Source of the DNA: Thermomicrobiaceae bacterium
GTDB taxonomy: Bacteria; Chloroflexota; Chloroflexia; Thermomicrobiales; Thermomicrobiaceae
Direction of reading: 5' to 3'
Assembly (NCBI GenBank): GCA_014874455.1
Contig: JADBJL010000075.1
Coordinates: forward strand, 1 to 64,000
Length of the DNA: 64,000 nucleotides
A program made the position numbers and the translations under genes. This document shows, piece after piece, positions 25,011 to 35,165 of this stretch. The notes below the pieces were generated by a model. That model was not told the origin of the DNA. It made no database searches and saw only the letters and a list, made by a program, of their open reading frames with translations. Numbering within the stretch: position 1 is the first letter of the stretch; each line of letters starts with the position of its first letter.

Positions 25011-25976
25011 CTAGGTGTACATGCGGCGCGGATCTAACGCATCGCGAAGCCCGTCACCCACATAGTTGATGCTCAGCACGGTAAGGAAGATCGCCAACCC
25101 GGGGAAGAGCACCATCCAGGGAGCGAAGCTCATCCAGTCCTTGGCGTCGAAGAGCATGCGCCCCCAGGTGGGGATGTCGGGCGGGAATCCGAGCCCCAGG
25201 AACGAGAGCGAGGACTCGGTGATGATCGCCTGCGCGACGCCGAGTGTCGCGGCGACGATGACCGGGCTGAGAGTATTGGGCAAGATATGCTTGACGATGA
25301 TGGCACCGGTGCCAACCCCGATCGCGTGGGCCGCCTCGATGAACTCTTTCTCCTTGATCGAGAGGAACGACGCGCGCACCAGCCGCGCGACCGGCATCCA
25401 GTTCAATCCCCCGATTACGACCACGATCAGGATGAACATGCCGATTTCGACACCGAAGGTGGCTGCCATGCGGTCACGGAACAGGTACGTGATCAGGAGG
25501 AGCAGGGGGAGACTCGGCAGCGAGATGAAGAGGTCAGTCAGCCGCATGAGCGCTGAATCGAGGAAGCCGCCGAAGTAGCCGGCGATGGCCCCGATGAGTG
25601 TTCCCAGCGTGATCGCCACCAGCATCGCGAACACACCCACCGCGATCGAGATTCGCCCACCCCAGAGGATGCGCGCGAAGATGTCGTGACCGAGGTCGGT
25701 CGTGCCGAACGGGTGAGCGAGCGACGGGGGGAGCATCGACTGGGACATGTCGAAATAGCTCCACTTGATCGGCCAGAGGAACGGCCCGATCACCGTCGCC
25801 ACGGCGATGATCAGGATAACCACACTCCCGGCCATCGCCAGCCGGTGATGACGGAACTGTCGCCAGGCGTCGCTCCAGAGGGAGCGGGGTTTCTTCGTCC
25901 GCAGGCCGGCCAGCGCCTCGACGCCGATCGCGGGCGCTGCTGCCGGTTGCACCTGCCGCCCAGTTGCCTCCGACAT
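25011..25976 (-). CDS. Peptide ABC transporter permease, DppC/OppC type
   Basis: Integral membrane subunit with an N-terminal OppC_N segment (SLWSDAWRQFRHHRLAMAGSVVILIIAVATVIGP), a typical HPFGTTDLGHDIFARILWGGRIS, five further hydrophobic segments and the EAA loop EFIEAAHAIGVGTGAIIVKHILPN that contacts the ATPase. It pairs with the OppB-type permease 37 bases upstream and the binding protein before that. No ATP-binding subunit gene is present in this unit, so ATPases must be encoded elsewhere. Confidence 0.96.
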   Translation of the reverse strand: MSEATGRQVQPAAAPAIGVEALAGLRTKKPRSLWSDAWRQFRHHRLAMAGSVVILIIAVATVIGPFLWPIKWSYFDMSQSMLPPSLAHPFGTTDLGHDIFARILWGGRISIAVGVFAMLVAITLGTLIGAIAGYFGGFLDSALMRLTDLFISLPSLPLLLLITYLFRDRMAATFGVEIGMFILIVVVIGGLNWMPVARLVRASFLSIKEKEFIEAAHAIGVGTGAIIVKHILPNTLSPVIVAATLGVAQAIITESSLSFLGLGFPPDIPTWGRMLFDAKDWMSFAPWMVLFPGLAIFLTVLSINYVGDGLRDALDPRRMYT

Positions 25977-26013
25977 CTGTTACCCCTCCCTTTAGGCCTG
26001 GCGACACTGCACC

Positions 26014-26973
26014 CTACTCGTATTTGATCCGCGGATCGAGCACACCGTACAGTACGTCCGCGATCAAGTTGAAGAGCACGACCAGCGCCGAGAAGATGAT
26101 CGTGATCGCCATGATGACAGGGGTATCGTTGTCGTTGATCGCCGAGATCAGGAGCGACCCCATGCCGGGCACGCGGAAAATCTGCTCGGTAATCACCGCG
26201 CCGGTAAAGATCCCAGGGATGCTGAGCGCGATGATGGTGACCACCGGGATCAAGGCGTTGCGGAGCGCGTGACGGCTGATCACCGTCAGCTCGCTCAGTC
26301 CCTTCGCCCGCGCGGTTCGGACATAGTCCTGGTGGATCGTTTCGAGCATGGAGGCGCGCGTGTAGCGGGTGAGCGCCGCTGTCTGGAAGAGCGCGAGCAC
26401 GGTGATCGGCATGATGGCCTGCTCGATCTTCAGCCAGAGCCCCCGCAGCCCGGGTTCGTCGATGGTGGCCCGGTAGATCATCGGGAACCAGCCGAGCTTG
26501 ACGCTGAAGAGCAGGATGAAGAGCAGGCCGGTGAAGAAGGTCGGCAGGGAGAATCCAATGAAGGCTAACGTCGTCGCGACGGTGTCGAAGACCGAGTACT
26601 GCCGGATGGCCGAGATGACGCCGATCGGGATCGCCAGCAGCACGGAGAGGAGGTACGCGGTGCCGATGACGTAGAGGGTCGTCGGCAAGCGCTGCAGCAT
26701 CAGATCGCTCACCGGCGAGCGGCTGCGGAACGAGTAGCCGAAGTCACCCCGTAGGATCGAGGTGAACCACTTGGTGTAGCGTACGGGGATGGGATCGTCC
26801 AGCCCCATGCTCTGGCGGATCCGCTGGCGCACCTCCGGCGGCACGGACGGGTTCACCGCGAACTCGGCCAGCGGGTCGCCGGGTGCCAACGCCAAGATGG
26901 TGAAGATCACCATGCTGATGGCGACCAGCGTCGGGATCGCGGTCAGCAAGCGCCTGACGATGTACCGGGTCAT
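26014..26973 (-). CDS. Peptide ABC transporter permease, DppB/OppB type
   Basis: Begins MTRYIVRRLLTAIPTLVAISMVIFTILALAPGDP, the standard OppB N-terminus, with FGYSFRSRSPVSDLMLQRLPTTLYVI and the EAA loop DYVRTARAKGLSELTVISRHALRNALIPV. Six hydrophobic segments. It heterodimerises with the permease encoded next. A 197-base gap with a stable hairpin separates it from the highly expressed type of gene (binding protein) upstream. Confidence 0.96.
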   Translation of the reverse strand: MTRYIVRRLLTAIPTLVAISMVIFTILALAPGDPLAEFAVNPSVPPEVRQRIRQSMGLDDPIPVRYTKWFTSILRGDFGYSFRSRSPVSDLMLQRLPTTLYVIGTAYLLSVLLAIPIGVISAIRQYSVFDTVATTLAFIGFSLPTFFTGLLFILLFSVKLGWFPMIYRATIDEPGLRGLWLKIEQAIMPITVLALFQTAALTRYTRASMLETIHQDYVRTARAKGLSELTVISRHALRNALIPVVTIIALSIPGIFTGAVITEQIFRVPGMGSLLISAINDNDTPVIMAITIIFSALVVLFNLIADVLYGVLDPRIKYE

Positions 26974-27124
26974 CCCGTTCCGCTCCTGTCCCTGAGCTCG
27001 CGGAGCCGATTCCCTACGCGAGCCACTCTCTGCTCCCGGGAGCGTTTCATCATAACGCTACACGACCACAGGCGTACTGGCCAAGCGAGCACCGTTGCCC
27101 GCCCAGCAACGCTTCAAGAGGTAA

Positions 27125-27150
27125 GGCGGCCCCGCGTCCAGGGGGCCGCC
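27125..27150 (-). terminator. Hairpin between binding-protein and permease genes
   Basis: GGCGGCCCC (27125-27133) pairs perfectly with GGGGCCGCC (27142-27150), loop of eight bases, starting 20 bases after the binding-protein stop and followed on the minus strand by TTACCTCTT. Likely a partial terminator or mRNA-stabilising structure that keeps the binding protein in excess over the permeases. Confidence 0.6.
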
Positions 27151-27170
27151 CACCCGCCCTTCGCTGAAGT

Positions 27171-29048
27171 TTAACCGCTTCGCCTCCAGTTCGCCAGGTT
27201 CCAGAGATCCGATGTCCAGCGCGACAGCTCGAGGTTCTCCAGGTTCTTGGCGGCGCCGCTGACGCCGTTCCGGTGCACCAGCGGGATCTCGACCACGTTC
27301 TCGATCACCAGGTCGTTCATCCCGACGAACAGCTCCACCTGCTTGTCCGGATCCAGCTCGCGACGCGCCTGCTCGAAGAGCCGGTCGTACTCTTCGTTCT
27401 GCCAGCGCTCGATGTTGTTGCCTGACCAGTTGTTCGCCTTCTGCGGGATGTTCGACGCGTCGCCCCACCAGGAGATCATGTAGTCGATCGGATAGGTCAG
27501 CGACGGCCCGTTGGTGTACATCTGGATATCGGTGTAGAAGTGCGCGTAGGTATCCGGGTTCCCCGGATCCGAGGAGAAGAAGACGCTCGCCTCCACCGAC
27601 TTGATCTCGACTTTGATGCCGACCTTCTCGAACTCGGCCTTGATGATCTCCTGAGTCTTCTGCCGGACGGGGTTGATCGAGGTCTGGTAGACGATCTCCA
27701 TCCGCTTCCCATCCTTCTGGCGCACGCCGTCCGGGCCCGCCGTCCAGCCGGCTTCGTCCAGGAGCTGTGCTGCCCGGTCGGGGTTGAACTCCCACTTGGT
27801 GTTCTTGGAGACGAAGCGCTCGGGCGCGACGAGGATGTTGCTGGTGGCCTTACCCGCTGGCCCATAGAGCTGATCGGCGATCTGGTCGCGACGGCACAGC
27901 AGCGCATACGCCTGGCGCACCTTGAGGTCAGACTGCCACGGGTGCGGCACGCCCAGCTTCGAGCGCTCGCCTTCGACCTCGGTGCGCGGGTCGGTCATAT
28001 TGACGAGGATCCGCTCGACGCTGACTCCCGGTGTCACGATGAGCTTGCCGACACCGGTCTGCTCGAGCTGCTTGAGCACCTGGGCCTCGACCTGCAGGTT
28101 CCAGGCATAGTCGACTTCGCCGGTCTGGATCGAGGCCCGGGCCGCGCTCGTCGCGTCACCGCCACCCTTCAGCTCGACTTCGGCGAAGAAGGGCTTGTCC
28201 GGCTCGCGGAACTTCTCGTTCATGTCGTAGAGCACCACGTCGCCCGGCCGGAACTCGCGCACTTTGAACGGCCCGGTGCCGATCGGGTTGAGGTTGAACG
28301 GCGCGTTGCGGGCCTGCTCGCCGACGTAGTCCTTCAGGATGTGCTCGGGCAGGATGTAGCCGTACGGCCCGACGAAGACCCCCATCCAGGCCGGTGTCGG
28401 CTCCTTGAAGGTGATCTTTACCGTGTGGTCATCGACCGCTTCCACCGACTGGATGTTCGTGTAGTTCCCGACCGTCGTCGCCGTCGTCGCCTCGTTGATC
28501 ACGTACTGGTACGTGAAGACGACGTCCTTGGCCGTGAACGGCGTGCCGTCCGACCAGACCACGCCCTGCTTGAGCTTCCAGGTAACGCTGGTGCCGTCCT
28601 TCGCGACCCCACCGTTCTCCAGGCTCGGGATCTCCGCGGCCAGCACCGGCACGAGCTCGCCAGCGTCGTTGACATCGGCCAGCGGCTCGAGCACCGGGCG
28701 GGAGGCATCGAAGTCCTTGGAGCCCTGAGCCAGGTGCCCGTTGAGGATGGTCGGGGCCTGCCACCAGAGCAACCGGAGCAGGCCGCCCTGCCCGCGCTGG
28801 GCCGCCGGCGCCGCGGTGGGTGTCGCTGCCGCCGCAGGGGTCGGCGTCGCTGGCGCTGGCGTCGCGCCGGGTGCCGGGGTCGCCGCGGCCGGTGGCTGGG
28901 TCGGCGTCGCCTCCTCACGACGGCAGGCCGAGAGCAGCGCGGCGATCGCCGGTGCAGCCAAGCCGAGTGCCGCCGCCCGTTTGAGTACCTCGCGCCTGCT
29001 CAGGGCACCGCTCAGCGCCGCTTGCTGCAGCTCTTCGAAGCGATCCAT
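27171..29048 (-). CDS. Peptide (family 5) ABC transporter substrate-binding protein with Tat-type lipoprotein signal
   Basis: ATG 29048 has a strong AGGAGG ribosome binding site and gives a 625-residue product. The signal LSRREVLKRAAALGLAAPAIAALLSAC combines a twin-arginine motif (SRREVLK) with a lipobox-like Cys, suggesting export folded through Tat and lipid anchoring. A Pro/Ala/Thr linker (about 45-85) precedes the SBP_bac_5 domain (LRLLWWQAPTILNGHLAQGSKD, EIPSLENGGVAKDGTSVTWKLKQGVVWSDGTPFTAKDVVFTYQYV, GTGPFKVREFRPGDVV). It heads the unit with the two permeases and carries a near-consensus promoter (29203-29231). The in-frame extension up to 29399 is not supported. Confidence 0.95.
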   Translation of the reverse strand: MDRFEELQQAALSGALSRREVLKRAAALGLAAPAIAALLSACRREEATPTQPPAAATPAPGATPAPATPTPAAAATPTAAPAAQRGQGGLLRLLWWQAPTILNGHLAQGSKDFDASRPVLEPLADVNDAGELVPVLAAEIPSLENGGVAKDGTSVTWKLKQGVVWSDGTPFTAKDVVFTYQYVINEATTATTVGNYTNIQSVEAVDDHTVKITFKEPTPAWMGVFVGPYGYILPEHILKDYVGEQARNAPFNLNPIGTGPFKVREFRPGDVVLYDMNEKFREPDKPFFAEVELKGGGDATSAARASIQTGEVDYAWNLQVEAQVLKQLEQTGVGKLIVTPGVSVERILVNMTDPRTEVEGERSKLGVPHPWQSDLKVRQAYALLCRRDQIADQLYGPAGKATSNILVAPERFVSKNTKWEFNPDRAAQLLDEAGWTAGPDGVRQKDGKRMEIVYQTSINPVRQKTQEIIKAEFEKVGIKVEIKSVEASVFFSSDPGNPDTYAHFYTDIQMYTNGPSLTYPIDYMISWWGDASNIPQKANNWSGNNIERWQNEEYDRLFEQARRELDPDKQVELFVGMNDLVIENVVEIPLVHRNGVSGAAKNLENLELSRWTSDLWNLANWRRSG

Positions 29049-29202
29049 CTGTCTCCTCCTCGACTCGTCTCCAACCAGTAACCGCTCGAGCCGAGAACGC
29101 GTCTCGCCTCCGATCGACCGCGCTTTCCACCTCGCCGAGTCCGAAGCCGTCCAGCCAGTCAGGTCAACCGTTGGGTCGGCGCTCTCGACTTCGATCGGCG
29201 CC

Positions 29203-29231
29203 ATTCTAGGCGTCGCTCCTCCACCTGTCAA
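29203..29231 (-). promoter_or_regulatory. Strong sigma-A-type promoter for the binding-protein/permease unit
   Basis: Minus strand: TTGACA (29231-29226), a 17-base spacer, and TAGAAT (29208-29203). This is the full -35 consensus and a five-of-six -10, 155 bases before the start codon at 29048. It is the best promoter match in the window. Confidence 0.75.
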
Positions 29232-29363
29232 GTGGCGATATAGTGTGCGGAATCTTATCCTCTCTCGCCCTTGACATGGCCGAGCCGGCAGACCGCATGC
29301 ACGTGGTCTGCCAAAGCGAGGCGCAGGCGCGTCCCTCAGCTTCGCCTCGCAGCACGTGTGACT

Positions 29364-29401
29364 CGGTGCGTTGCCCCGCTGGGAAATAACCCAACGCACC
29401 G
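29364..29401. repeat. Inverted repeat with CGGTGCGTTG / CAACGCACCG arms, REP-like
   Basis: Ten perfect base pairs (29364-29373 with 29392-29401) around an 18-base loop in the gap between divergent genes. The arms match the element at 1963-2014. The rest of the 29049-29535 gap holds the promoter at 29203-29231 and, beyond 29402, the leader of the PsiE-like gene; a TAGAAT at 29425-29430 may be its -10 but lacks a clear -35. Confidence 0.6.
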
Positions 29402-29535
29402 CGTGGAGTTCTCCAGGCTGCTGATAGAATTACCCGGGTGCAATCGTGTGAGAACGTTCGCGCACTGCCTACCCCCGGATCGAGCCACCAGCGTAGGAGA
29501 GTGAACCGCTAGACCTGGCAAAAGGATGCTACGAC

Positions 29536-30039
29536 GTGGAAAGCACCGAGGCTGACGTGAAGGAGTCCTCTCGGCCGACGCTCAGCCAGTTCATGCGCAA
29601 GGCCGAGATCGTGACGTATGCGGCAGTTGGAATCGGATTCCTCCTGACAGGACTCGTCACCCTGGGTTACGTTTTCGTTCTCGTCCCTGCCTCCCTCACG
29701 AGCGAGGGGGTACCGGCGACGATCATTACGGTGGTCAACGAGTTGCTGCTCGTGGTCATTATCCTCGAGATTTTACGGACGATCGTCGGATACCTCGACG
29801 CCCGCCGGCTTACGCTCCGGCCCTTTCTCGTCATCGCGGGGATCTCCGCGACTCGCCGCATCCTGGTGTTAGGCGCTCAGATGGCTCTGACCGAGAGTGC
29901 ATTGCCCACCGAGCTCTTCGAGCGCGCGCTCTGGGAACTCGCGATCAACGGCGGGCTTATCCTTATTGTCGCGATCTCACTGGCTCTGAGTAGTCGTTTT
30001 GAAGCTCCGGCAATCGACGAGGACGTCACCGGCGGTTGA
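29536..30039 (+). CDS. PsiE-family (phosphate-starvation-inducible E-like) membrane protein
   Basis: GTG start at 29536. The 167-residue protein has four hydrophobic segments: AEIVTYAAVGIGFLLTGLVTLGYVFVL, VNELLLVVIILEILRTIVGYL, FLVIAGISATRRILVLGAQMAL and ALWELAINGGLILIVAISLALSS. The central ARRLTLRPFLVIAGISATRRIL block and spacing of helices fit PsiE (PF06146), whose function is unknown. It is a monocistronic gene facing away from the binding-protein gene and converging on the HIT/GalT-like gene, from which it is separated by 68 bases with no clear terminator. Confidence 0.75.
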   Translation: MESTEADVKESSRPTLSQFMRKAEIVTYAAVGIGFLLTGLVTLGYVFVLVPASLTSEGVPATIITVVNELLLVVIILEILRTIVGYLDARRLTLRPFLVIAGISATRRILVLGAQMALTESALPTELFERALWELAINGGLILIVAISLALSSRFEAPAIDEDVTGG

Positions 30040-30107
30040 GCGCGCCAGACTCGGCGCTACAGTTGAAGAGGCCACGAGGCGAGTACGCAGATACCCGCGT
30101 GACCGGC

Positions 30108-31235
30108 TCACGGTGCCTCCTCGTGGTCGAAACACCGCCAGAGCGTCTCAGCGACGCGGAACGGGTCACTCGCCACCACGCTGGCTGCGTACAGCTCCAT
30201 GGAGCCGAAGTCTGATGTGCGTGCTAGCGGGTCTCCTCGATCCACCACGCGCACGATGACCGGGACGTCGCTCCAGTCTTCGATAGTCGAGACGAGTGGC
30301 GGCAACCAGACGACGAGGTTGAAGGAGACGACGTTCAGGTCGTCGACGAGGCAGCGGAGCACCTGGTAGATGGCTCGCCCCAACCCTGGGCCGAACGACG
30401 GGGCGAAGAGCACGAGCTCCTTCTCTTTAAGGGGCACCAGGCTCGCCATCACGCGCACCTCGTCCACCTGCCGGGCTAGGCCGAGTGCCTCGTGGACGCG
30501 GTACCAGTCGTCGAAGTAATTCCGCCCGTATTCGCGGCGGTACGCTTCGGCGGCCCGGCGCTGCCGCTCCACCTTCCCGTAGTGCAGCCCCCGTGTGAGG
30601 CTGACCTGTGCGTGGCCGTGGGGGATCGAGGCACCGCTCCGCCATAAGCAGTTCCACATGAACAGCGGGTAGATCGCCTCCGGGTCGCTCGCGTGTGCCC
30701 GGATGAACCATGCCTGGGCGACATCGAGGGCATCGAGAACCAGATCCTGGTCGAAGGCGAGGGGATCGTGCTCTTCGAAAATGATGACCCCATGCAGCCC
30801 ATCGTACTTGGCGATATTGCTCGCAGTCAGCGTCCGGCGGCCGCGGAGGCGCCCGAACGTATCCTCAGGTGTATTGAGTTCCGGTTCACAGAAGGGATCC
30901 GGCGCCGTCTTCGCCAGCTCGTCTGCCAGCTCGACGGGGATGCGGGCTTCGAGTGGCCTCTTGGCTCGAAGCTCGTTGAACAGGGTCGCATCGAGCGTCC
31001 ACCGATCGGTGACCTTGACTATTTTCTGATGAGTCACCGCCTCGGCCGAACCGAAGTAGCGCTCGACCCAGCCCAGCATGTGCGTGGGGAGCACCAGTTC
31101 GCCCATCGTCGCGTCGACTCTAAACAGGCATCGGAAACACTCTTGCTCCTCGGGCTCAAGCTCTGCCACCAGGTCGGGCAAGAAGAGCACTGAGCGCTGA
31201 GCGACCTGGCCAGTCCTTCCGCTCATCTTCCTCAT
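30108..31235 (-). CDS. HIT-superfamily (GalT-like) nucleotidylyltransferase or phosphorylase
   Basis: The 375-residue protein has two GalT-like halves. The C-terminal catalytic core carries SGASIPHGHAQVSL, with the HIT-type triad His206, His208 and Gln210, where GalT forms the uridylylated His intermediate. The first half has DPFCEPELNTPEDTFGRLRGRRTLTASNIAKYDGLHGVIIFEEHDPLAF, and Cys residues (FRCLF) that may bind metal. It follows glgC and glgA on the same strand, with 17 bases after the glgA stop, and its ATG (31235) has an AAGGA site. An ADP-glucose or NDP-sugar phosphorylase/transferase role is suggested by the neighbours; the exact reaction is unknown. Confidence 0.75.
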   Translation of the reverse strand: MRKMSGRTGQVAQRSVLFLPDLVAELEPEEQECFRCLFRVDATMGELVLPTHMLGWVERYFGSAEAVTHQKIVKVTDRWTLDATLFNELRAKRPLEARIPVELADELAKTAPDPFCEPELNTPEDTFGRLRGRRTLTASNIAKYDGLHGVIIFEEHDPLAFDQDLVLDALDVAQAWFIRAHASDPEAIYPLFMWNCLWRSGASIPHGHAQVSLTRGLHYGKVERQRRAAEAYRREYGRNYFDDWYRVHEALGLARQVDEVRVMASLVPLKEKELVLFAPSFGPGLGRAIYQVLRCLVDDLNVVSFNLVVWLPPLVSTIEDWSDVPVIVRVVDRGDPLARTSDFGSMELYAASVVASDPFRVAETLWRCFDHEEAP

Positions 31236-31252
31236 GAAATCCTTATCCTCCT

Positions 31253-32836
31253 CTATCGTCCGAATGTTGGCGACGGCGCTCCAGCGCTCGTGGCCAGCCC
31301 GAGGATCAGGTCGTAAACCCGAGCGTATTCGAGCGCTGAGCGCGCCCACGAGACATCGCACTCCATCGCGTTCCTGACAAGCCGTTGCCACTCGACCGGC
31401 TTATGGAAGACGTCGACGGCGCGCCGGACTGCGGCCAGGAGCGCCTCTGGCGTGTGCTCCTCGAACACGAACCCGTTGCCTGATCCGCTTGGCGCGTGCC
31501 ATTCCTGAACCGTATCGGCCAACCCTCCCGTCCGGTGCACGACCGGCACCGCGCCGTAGCGGAGGGCGATGAGCTGGCCAATGCCACATGGCTCGAACCG
31601 GGACGGCATCAGGAAGATATCGCTGGCGGCATAAATCCGGCGGGCTAGCTCGGCGTCGAACCGCAGCACGCTCGCCACCAGGTGCGGATACCGCCGGCTG
31701 GCTTCAGCGATCTGCCGTTCCAGGGTCGCGTCACCAGTTCCCAGGACGGCCAGTTGTACTCCCAGGCCGGTCAACTCGTCGATCGCCTCGACGACCAGAT
31801 CGATCCCCTTCTGCCGATCGAGCCGTGAGACCACGCCGACCAGCGGCAACTCGGGCGAGCTTGCCAGGTCGAGTTCTCGCTGGAGCGTTCGCTTGCAGAG
31901 CGCCTTCCCCTCCAGGTTCTCCGCCGTGTACCGACCTGGCAGGGCCGGGTCGGTCGCCGGATTGTACCACGCTGTGTCGATGCCGTTCAGAATCCCAAAC
32001 AGGCGGTCGCCCCGCTGCCGCAGGAGCCGGTCAAGCCCCTCGCCGAACGGCGGTGTTTTGATCTCCTCCGCATAGCTCGGGCTCACTGTCGTGACGGCAT
32101 CGGCGGCCAGGATTCCACGTGCGAGCACGTTGATCGTATCGGGGTAGCGGGCCCGCTCCTCGTCGAGCAGCTCGTCGACCTCTAACCCCAGGGCCCTGGC
32201 GTAGGTCACATCGGTGATCCCCTGGTGTGCCAAGTTATGGATGGTCAGCACGCTCCGCTGGTGAAACAACGCGCGCGAGCGATAGCGCAGTTCCCGGTGC
32301 CAGATCACGGCTGGGCAGGTATGCCAATCATTCGCATGCAGGATATCGACGGGCAACACGCGCATTAGCTCCACGACCGCCCGAGAAAAGGCTGCGAAGC
32401 GTTGGCGGTCACGCTCTGATAAGTAAACGTACGAGGTTCCAAAGAGGTTCGCATTCACCAGAAACAGAACCGGGACGCCGCTCCTCAGTTCGCCGCGCCA
32501 AACCTGGAACAGCTCCGCACCGGCAAGCCCGGGAACGGTTATCGTGGCGGCCGTCTGCTCCGCAGCGCCGGAGCGTGCGTCGGGCGCACCGTACCATGGG
32601 GTAACCACGACCACCCGAATACCCGCCTCAGCCAGCGCCGTCGGCAATGAGCCTGCCACGTCGCCGAGGCCACCAACATGAGAAAACGGCGCCACCTCCA
32701 CGGAGGCGAAGAGCACCAGTGGGCTTGTCCGCCTCCCCAGGTGACCCGTGCTCAGCTCCCCTTGCAACATGTTTTGCGACACGCTGTCGACCCCGTGCAG
32801 CGGTTCGCGTGGACGCGGATACCTCGCTCCCTTCAC
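31253..32836 (-). CDS. glgA: Glycogen synthase (ADP-glucose type, GT5)
   Basis: GlgA elongates alpha-1,4-glucan from ADP-glucose. The N-terminal catalytic domain contains [23 protein letters not shown] (the K/H-x-GGL motif, with His in place of the usual Lys), [10 protein letters not shown], and [11 protein letters not shown]; the C-terminal domain has [19 protein letters not shown] and [36 protein letters not shown] with the conserved Glu. It is 527 residues including a non-conserved 35-residue N-terminal extension. Overlaps glgC by four bases (ATGA), indicating translational coupling. Confidence 0.95.
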   Translation of the reverse strand: MKGARYPRPREPLHGVDSVSQNMLQGELSTGHLGRRTSPLVLFASVEVAPFSHVGGLGDVAGSLPTALAEAGIRVVVVTPWYGAPDARSGAAEQTAATITVPGLAGAELFQVWRGELRSGVPVLFLVNANLFGTSYVYLSERDRQRFAAFSRAVVELMRVLPVDILHANDWHTCPAVIWHRELRYRSRALFHQRSVLTIHNLAHQGITDVTYARALGLEVDELLDEERARYPDTINVLARGILAADAVTTVSPSYAEEIKTPPFGEGLDRLLRQRGDRLFGILNGIDTAWYNPATDPALPGRYTAENLEGKALCKRTLQRELDLASSPELPLVGVVSRLDRQKGIDLVVEAIDELTGLGVQLAVLGTGDATLERQIAEASRRYPHLVASVLRFDAELARRIYAASDIFLMPSRFEPCGIGQLIALRYGAVPVVHRTGGLADTVQEWHAPSGSGNGFVFEEHTPEALLAAVRRAVDVFHKPVEWQRLVRNAMECDVSWARSALEYARVYDLILGLATSAGAPSPTFGR

Positions 32837-34119
32837 GACCAGACCACCGCCACCATCGGGTTGACCGACTCCCCGCTCGGGATCACCGGCGAAGCGAAGT
32901 CAGCCTCGGTCACGTCGGTACCGATCAGCACATTGCGGCCAATCGTCACTCCAGGCGGTATTCGGGCGTTGCGCCCCACAATCGTGATCCCGGTGTTGAG
33001 CCGGGTCGGCTCCAGCCAGTTCGGCGTCAGATCGTCGCCGTAGCCGACCCGGCTCCCGGCGCCGATCTTCACGTGCTTGTCGATAATGCAGCGGTCTACG
33101 ACAGCGCCCGCGCCGATCTCGCTATCGGTCATCACGATCGAATCGCGAACCACCGCCCCCTCGTGTACGACCACTCCCGGGGAGAGCACTGAGTGCTCGA
33201 CGCGCCCGCGGTCGATGATGCAGCCGTTCGAGATGAGGCTCCGGGCGATAACCGAGCCCTCCATGATCTTGGCCGGCGGCCGCTCCTCGCTGCGGGTCAG
33301 GATCCGCCAGTTCGGGTCGTACAGGTTCAGCGCTGGCGGATCCTCCAGGAGCGCCATGTTGGCCTCCCAGTACGACTGGATGGTGCCGACGTCCTGCCAG
33401 TAGCCTTCGAAGCGATAGGCCAGCACCTTCCCGGTCGGAATCAAGAACGGGATGACATCCTGGCCGAAATCGATCATTTCGGGAGTCTCGGGCGAGCGCT
33501 CCGAGAACAGCTCGAGCAGCACATCACGCCGGAAGAGATAGATGCCCATCGACGCCAGGTTGCTGCGCGGGCGAGCCGGCTTCTCCTCGAAGTCGATGAC
33601 CCAGTCGTCATCGTTGACCGCCAGCACGCCGAAGCGGCTCGCCTCTTCCCAGCGCACCGGCTGCACCGCGACGGTGACGTCGGCGCCCTTCCGGCGATGG
33701 AGCTCGATCATCGGGCGATAGTCCATCGCGTAGACGTGATCTCCGGCCAGGATGAGCACGTCGATGTAGGAACGGCGGGTGATGTAGAAGAGGTTGTGGT
33801 AGACTGCGTCGGCCGTGCCGCGGTACCACCCGGACTGCCGTCGCCCGAGGTACGGTTGCAGGATCAGGACGCCACCGTTGCGCTCCCGGTCGAGATCCCA
33901 GGGGCGACCGTGACCGATGTGCTCGTTGAGGGAATGCGGGCGATACTGGGTCAAGACGGCGACATCGTAGAGGCCCGAGTTGACGCAGTTGCTCAAGGCG
34001 AAGTCGATGATCCGGTACTTGCCCGCGAAGGGCACCGCGGGCTTGGCCCGCTGCCTGGAGAGGATACTCAACCGCTCTCCCTGGCCCCCTGCGAGGATCA
34101 TGACCGCGACATCGTTCAT
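32833..34119 (-). CDS. glgC: Glucose-1-phosphate adenylyltransferase
   Basis: GlgC makes ADP-glucose and is the control point of bacterial glycogen synthesis. Motifs: [43 protein letters not shown] (nucleotide binding, with the activator-site region), [35 protein letters not shown] and [10 protein letters not shown]; the C-terminal third is a left-handed beta-helix ([34 protein letters not shown]). The start ATG 34119 with AGGGGG upstream gives 428 residues. A TATCAT -10-like site stands at 34209-34214, close to the divergent accD start. Confidence 0.96.
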   Translation of the reverse strand: MNDVAVMILAGGQGERLSILSRQRAKPAVPFAGKYRIIDFALSNCVNSGLYDVAVLTQYRPHSLNEHIGHGRPWDLDRERNGGVLILQPYLGRRQSGWYRGTADAVYHNLFYITRRSYIDVLILAGDHVYAMDYRPMIELHRRKGADVTVAVQPVRWEEASRFGVLAVNDDDWVIDFEEKPARPRSNLASMGIYLFRRDVLLELFSERSPETPEMIDFGQDVIPFLIPTGKVLAYRFEGYWQDVGTIQSYWEANMALLEDPPALNLYDPNWRILTRSEERPPAKIMEGSVIARSLISNGCIIDRGRVEHSVLSPGVVVHEGAVVRDSIVMTDSEIGAGAVVDRCIIDKHVKIGAGSRVGYGDDLTPNWLEPTRLNTGITIVGRNARIPPGVTIGRNVLIGTDVTEADFASPVIPSGESVNPMVAVVWS

Positions 34120-34253
34120 GTCGAGCCCCCTCTCCGTTCCCTGCACCGATTCGGGCTGAGCGTGGTGCCGCTACTCGCGGGTGCCAGCCTGGTGCTTGAC
34201 ATACCTGTATGATAGCGCCTGGCGAGCCACCGTGAGCGACGAGGATAGTGACG

Positions 34254-35161
<908 letters not shown>

Positions 35162-35165
<4 letters not shown>

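Noticed and set aside
29271-29276. TTGACA on the plus strand
   Set aside because: No -10 hexamer at 16-18 bases downstream; the useful promoter here is on the minus strand (29203-29231).
34196-34214. TTGACA plus TATGAT between glgC and accD
   Set aside because: The hexamers are only six bases apart and cannot form one promoter; retained only as a weak -10 for glgC.
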